Below are positions 60,791-64,000 of a DNA stretch of 64,000 nt, piece by piece. Source of the stretch: Hermatobates lingyangjiaoensis (taxonomy: Eukaryota > Arthropoda > Insecta > Hemiptera > Hermatobatidae); contig JAPFBL010000002.1 in NCBI GenBank assembly GCA_026182355.1, positions 1,984,001-2,048,000 on the forward strand. The letters are read 5' to 3'. Below the pieces are notes generated by a model. That model was not told where the DNA came from. It did not search any database and saw nothing but the letters and a program-made list of their open reading frames with translations. The position numbers were made by a program, and so were the translations under genes. Every line of letters starts with the position of its first letter. Within the stretch, counting starts at the first letter, position 1.

Positions 60791-60829
60791 GTCCTGATGA
60801 TGAATGTTCATCATTCGAAACATGTCGAC
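60791..60829 (+). ncRNA. Hammerhead-ribozyme-like motif, copy 3
   Basis: CTGATGA at 60794-60800, stem GAATG/CATTC with loop TTCAT, GAAAC at 60817-60821, GTC at 60824-60826. Stem II loop differs from copies 1 and 2 while both stem strands are kept. Confidence 0.5.
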
Positions 60830-61019
60830 CATAGGAGGTGTACTTTATTGTGTAGACGAAATAACGAGAGTGTTATTTAGAAAAATTGAGAAACTTGTTA
60901 AGAAACAGGTATCAGCTAAATTTGGTGTCATTTTCAATAATGTATATATATATATATATATAACAGGGATATCAAAAATCCAAATGTATATAAACCGTCT
61001 GATTAAATAGTACTAAAAA

Positions 61020-63170
61020 AAATCGAGAATCGGCCAGTTACCCAGTTACCCAAAACTCTCAAATACAGACTTTTGGGTTGTTATTCAAACATTTTTCAAA
61101 GGCAAAAATTAGATTTTATTGAGTAAGAAATACTATAAACTTTTACATTTCTGTTGGACTAACTCTTTTAACAGACTAAACCTTCCATTAAACAGATTAA
61201 TAGAATTACAGTAATTTATAACTGGAATTGCAGTAGAAGTATGAATAGAATTACATTATTCATAAATTCTTACTTCTGTCTATGAAAAAGAGGTTTTAAA
61301 TAGAAACCGAAACATCAGCATTTGAGAGTTTGATTTGATCCTGGGAAAATGACCTAGTCCCATTATATTTTGGTACTATATGTATATGGTCAGATCCTAT
61401 ATTTCTTTAACGTTTGTGTTAAATTCCATATATATAACTGTTTTTCGTTAATGGCTGTGAATTCGTGGTATAAGAACATTTATCAAATCTTTATCCAGAG
61501 TTAATTTTACTCATTAGATGGATTAAAGAAAGGTAAAAAGGGGCATTTTCTTTTAGTTCATCAGGTTGAACTTTTCTCTTTGTCAAATACTTCATAAATA
61601 ATTAGTTAAAAATTGATGTTACTAAAAAACCTTCATTTTTAGAACCAGTTTATTTAATTTCAGTGTGATCATTGTTTAAATATTAATTTTTAACATCTAA
61701 AATATCGCTATTGAATTATTTATTAAAATTTACAAACAAATGCATATTATACAGTAAATTTCAAGTAGTTACCATATTGATACATTTAAGTTATTAATAT
61801 TAGCATTATTATAATAATATTAATATGAAAACTATATTCACATGTAATTTGAATAAATATATGTATAACTGTTCAACTGTATATATTTCTGTATAACTGT
61901 TGTAATTTATTTTGTTGTCTGGTCATTTAGGATGTATTATTTTTAATATATTCCAATTATTTAAATAATCATCCACTATTTGGTTCTTAAGCTGTCTTGA
62001 ATTTGAAATGAAAGTAAAATAGTATGCTGAGTGGTTTGACTGCTCTCAGATGTAAATGCAAAGTAAAACAGACTGCTAAAACTATATTTAATTTTGTAAA
62101 GCGTATGTATTAATTCTCTTAATTAATGATTGTTCTACATTTAAAGGCATTTGCGATTATATGAAATAAATGTTCAGTGTTCATAAGTGAACAAAAGATT
62201 TTTTATTTGTATGTTACTAGTACACTTTTACGCTTAACATTATAACATTTATTTTAAGAATTATATTCGAAGTTCTTAAGTGACGTGTTATATTTATAAT
62301 TGAAAATTTGAAACCATAATTTCACAGTATTTTACTTTATAAGTATTCTGTTGTGTTTAGCACGATAATAAATTGTCACGTTTCTTTTCTTGTGCCAAAT
62401 TTGTATTCTTAGTATATGCATATAACAGCTAAAATTAACAGTTTATATTTAGTGGAATACACAATAGAATATTTAAACTTGTTATGATCAGTATGTGCAA
62501 TACATACATGTATGTACATTTAAGAATAGAAAATGACATGAGCCGTAAAAGATGCGGGGCATTTCACTTTAAATCTTTTAACTTACTGTTGGTCGTAGTC
62601 AGAAAAGGTGACAAACAACTGTTGTTTCCTACAGTCTACATCCTTTCTACAATGTATATACAACTTTGAATAGTATATACATATATCCATCCATTCTACT
62701 TATGCTCCTAGAGCGTGCACTTTCTTCTCTTAACTCTAATTCCTTCAACTTTTGCACAAAAGTTTAGCTAGTCATTTCGTAATGTATATATGTTTTTGTG
62801 AGTGAATTCTCAAACATATATGTAACAGTACTAATAACGATACATTAAGAGTTTCTTGTTTGCATTCTTGGAATAACAACAACACCGAAAATGTTTATTG
62901 TTTTTATTTATATATTTCATTTTTTCATCCTCTTTTTAATTTTATTGTGCACTTGTTTTTATTTGATACATTAATTTATCAGTTTTTGTTTGTTTTTTTT
63001 TATTTTCCCTTGTTCTTTCTTGTGCATGTTAAACAGACTGTAACTGAACGCATTATGAACTCCTTATGAGGGCGGATGTCAAAATATTGAAGTGAGTCCT
63101 TTGATCAAATATCTTTTTCTTGTTAATCGTCCCTACAAACTTTTTCATTTTGATGATGATATATTCACTA
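61020..63170. other. AT-rich spacer with scattered Penelope-type words
   Basis: No gene. AAACTCTCAAATACAGAC (about 61053) has an inverted partner near 61318-61330 beside GAAACCGAAACATCAGC, suggesting another decayed foldback. CTCCTTATGAGGGCGG near 63060 resembles the word at 60138. The rest is featureless. Confidence 0.4.
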
Positions 63171-63202
63171 TCGGAAAGACGATCCAAACTGGACACAATA
63201 CG

Positions 63203-63453
63203 AGAAAAAATCGAAGAAGAGTAACAAGCAGAGTAAAGAAATACACTTACAAACCCAAATTTTTGGGGAATCCGTCTTCAAGAGAAAAAAAGAGAGGGAG
63301 CACGTTGTAGACTCAATTGTAGGTAACTTGCCGTTGCGCCTATAATGTGCTTGGCCTCTTCTCATTTCTCCTGAAGAGGGATTGCCCGAAAATTTGGGTT
63401 GGTAAGTGTGCTTCTTTAGTCTGTGTGTTACTCATCTTCGATTTTGAAGTCGT
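63203..63453. repeat. Foldback e, relative of foldback b
   Basis: Arms about 63203-63315 and 63339-63453 contain the same words as foldback b (CACGTTGTAG, TCTCCTGAAGA, CCCGAAAATTTG) but are more diverged. (AT)n follows at 63453-63477. Confidence 0.8.
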
Positions 63454-63510
63454 GTATATATATATATATATATATATGAATAATAATCAAAATAACACTT
63501 GATGTAATAG

Positions 63511-63603
63511 ATGGATTAATTTACCACAATGAAACAAATTGTGTTGACGAAAGGCCTTAGAGCATTGTTTCCAAATTTGTTTCATTGTGGTAAATTAATC
63601 CAT
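63511..63603. repeat. Foldback f, 30-bp arms
   Basis: ATGGATTAATTTACCACAAT and its complement flank a loop holding GACGAAAGGCCTTAGAGC, a word shared with foldback c. Confidence 0.85.
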
Positions 63604-63610
63604 ATATATA

Positions 63611-63832
63611 TACTTTTTCTTCTTCTCAGAATTTGGTCAGGGTTAATATACGGAATCACCTTTTTGCCAAAGTTTCGTCTTTGGCAAATAACTATTTAGC
63701 AATGTTATCTTAGTTTATATTGGCATGGATTAATTGTAATAAAAAACAGTGTTTTCAATAAATGTTTCTTATTAGTCGCTTTTGTTAGTTTAATATATTA
63801 ACCCTGACAAAATTCCGAGAAGAAGAAAAAGT
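63611..63832. repeat. Foldback g, 39-bp arms
   Basis: ACTTTTTCTTCTTCTCAGAA (63612 on) and its near-complement ending at 63832 enclose ~143 bp of AT-rich sequence. Could be a MITE. Confidence 0.75.
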
Positions 63833-64000
63833 GTTTGTTATTAATTTGTGGTCGAGAAAACAATACCTTATTTTATATATATACAAACCAGTAATAAATT
63901 ATCGACCGTGGGACAGATATGTAACACAAAAAGGATAAATTGGGATGCGGTCAGTTTCTTCCTCTTCTAATCTAACTCTCATTGCGGACGTTTCGATTTT

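Larger units (their letters stand above)
60431..60943. mobile_element. Foldback d: inverted pair of Penelope-like 5' ends, each with a hammerhead-like motif
   Basis: Left arm 60431-60650 and right arm 60750-60943 are inverted copies. Each has a hammerhead-like core and then the peptide FRKIEKLVKKQ(I/V)SAKFGVIFNNV reading away from the centre. Between the arms a ~60-bp piece (AAGATCTAAGGTGAAATATC...) is repeated directly at 60591 and 60699. The right arm ends in (AT)n. Confidence 0.75.

Noticed and set aside
1..64000. CRISPR arrays, operons, bacterial promoters or ribosome binding sites
   Set aside because: The window is eukaryotic (spliced genes, LINEs, SINE); the tandem repeats lack unique spacers of constant length.

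Overview
This is an AT-rich, intron-containing, repeat-laden animal nuclear sequence. It is most likely from an arthropod. An insect, perhaps a hemipteran, is my guess from the transposon mix (Jockey LINE, hAT, mariner, Penelope-like elements) and not something the sequence proves. Two host genes are recognisable. On the minus strand, 20826..17564 holds the first two coding exons of IQCA1/DRC11 (dynein regulatory complex protein 11, a ciliary/flagellar protein); its AAA ATPase exons were not found and probably lie left of the window. On the plus strand, 48950..57815 holds a complete six-exon sodium/hydrogen exchanger of the NHE8 type (SLC9A8, 682 codons by my splicing). Just upstream of it, 47043..47896 holds the last two exons of an unrecognised gene with a Gln/Pro/Tyr-rich C-terminus whose frame is broken. 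A lone 75-nt candidate exon lies at 43319..43393 (minus).

Left third (1..17.5 kb): a structurally complete hAT transposon (122..3626, 8-bp target duplication, intact 709-codon transposase) sits inside the 3' relic of an older LINE. After a repeat-poor stretch and a tRNA-derived SINE (8900..9123) comes a three-layer nested insertion in IQCA1 intron 2: a ~1.6 kb non-coding repeat (here 'family X', terminal palindrome ACTTTACTATAAGTAAAGT) has inserted into an inverted copy of itself, and a 4.5 kb full-length Jockey-clade LINE (11646..16114, 12-bp target duplication) has inserted into that. The LINE has three frameshifts, all single-base losses in short A runs.

Middle (20..47 kb): mostly intergenic. 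It holds more X copies (22.5, 24.4, 27.8 kb and a head-to-tail tandem at 30.9-35.9 kb interrupted by a hAT MITE), a 47-bp minisatellite (29488..29849), a 671-bp duplication with a GC-rich core plus a ~170-bp satellite (37.1-38.9 kb), and a ~335-bp satellite (41.2-43.3 kb). The last appears to have grown from the intron and exon at 43.3 kb. Between the two satellites, at 39.93 kb, is a GC-centred palindrome in noisy, homopolymer-rich sequence that looks like a poorly resolved assembly join.

Right (47..64 kb): NHE8 with introns carrying a Penelope-like fragment, a near-perfect foldback and a mariner relic, followed from 58.9 kb by at least seven consecutive foldback structures. Several of these carry Penelope-like N-terminal peptides and hammerhead-ribozyme-like motifs (CTGATGA ... 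GAAAC ... GTC). The foldback/hammerhead cluster, family X and the exon-derived satellite are the least ordinary features of the window.
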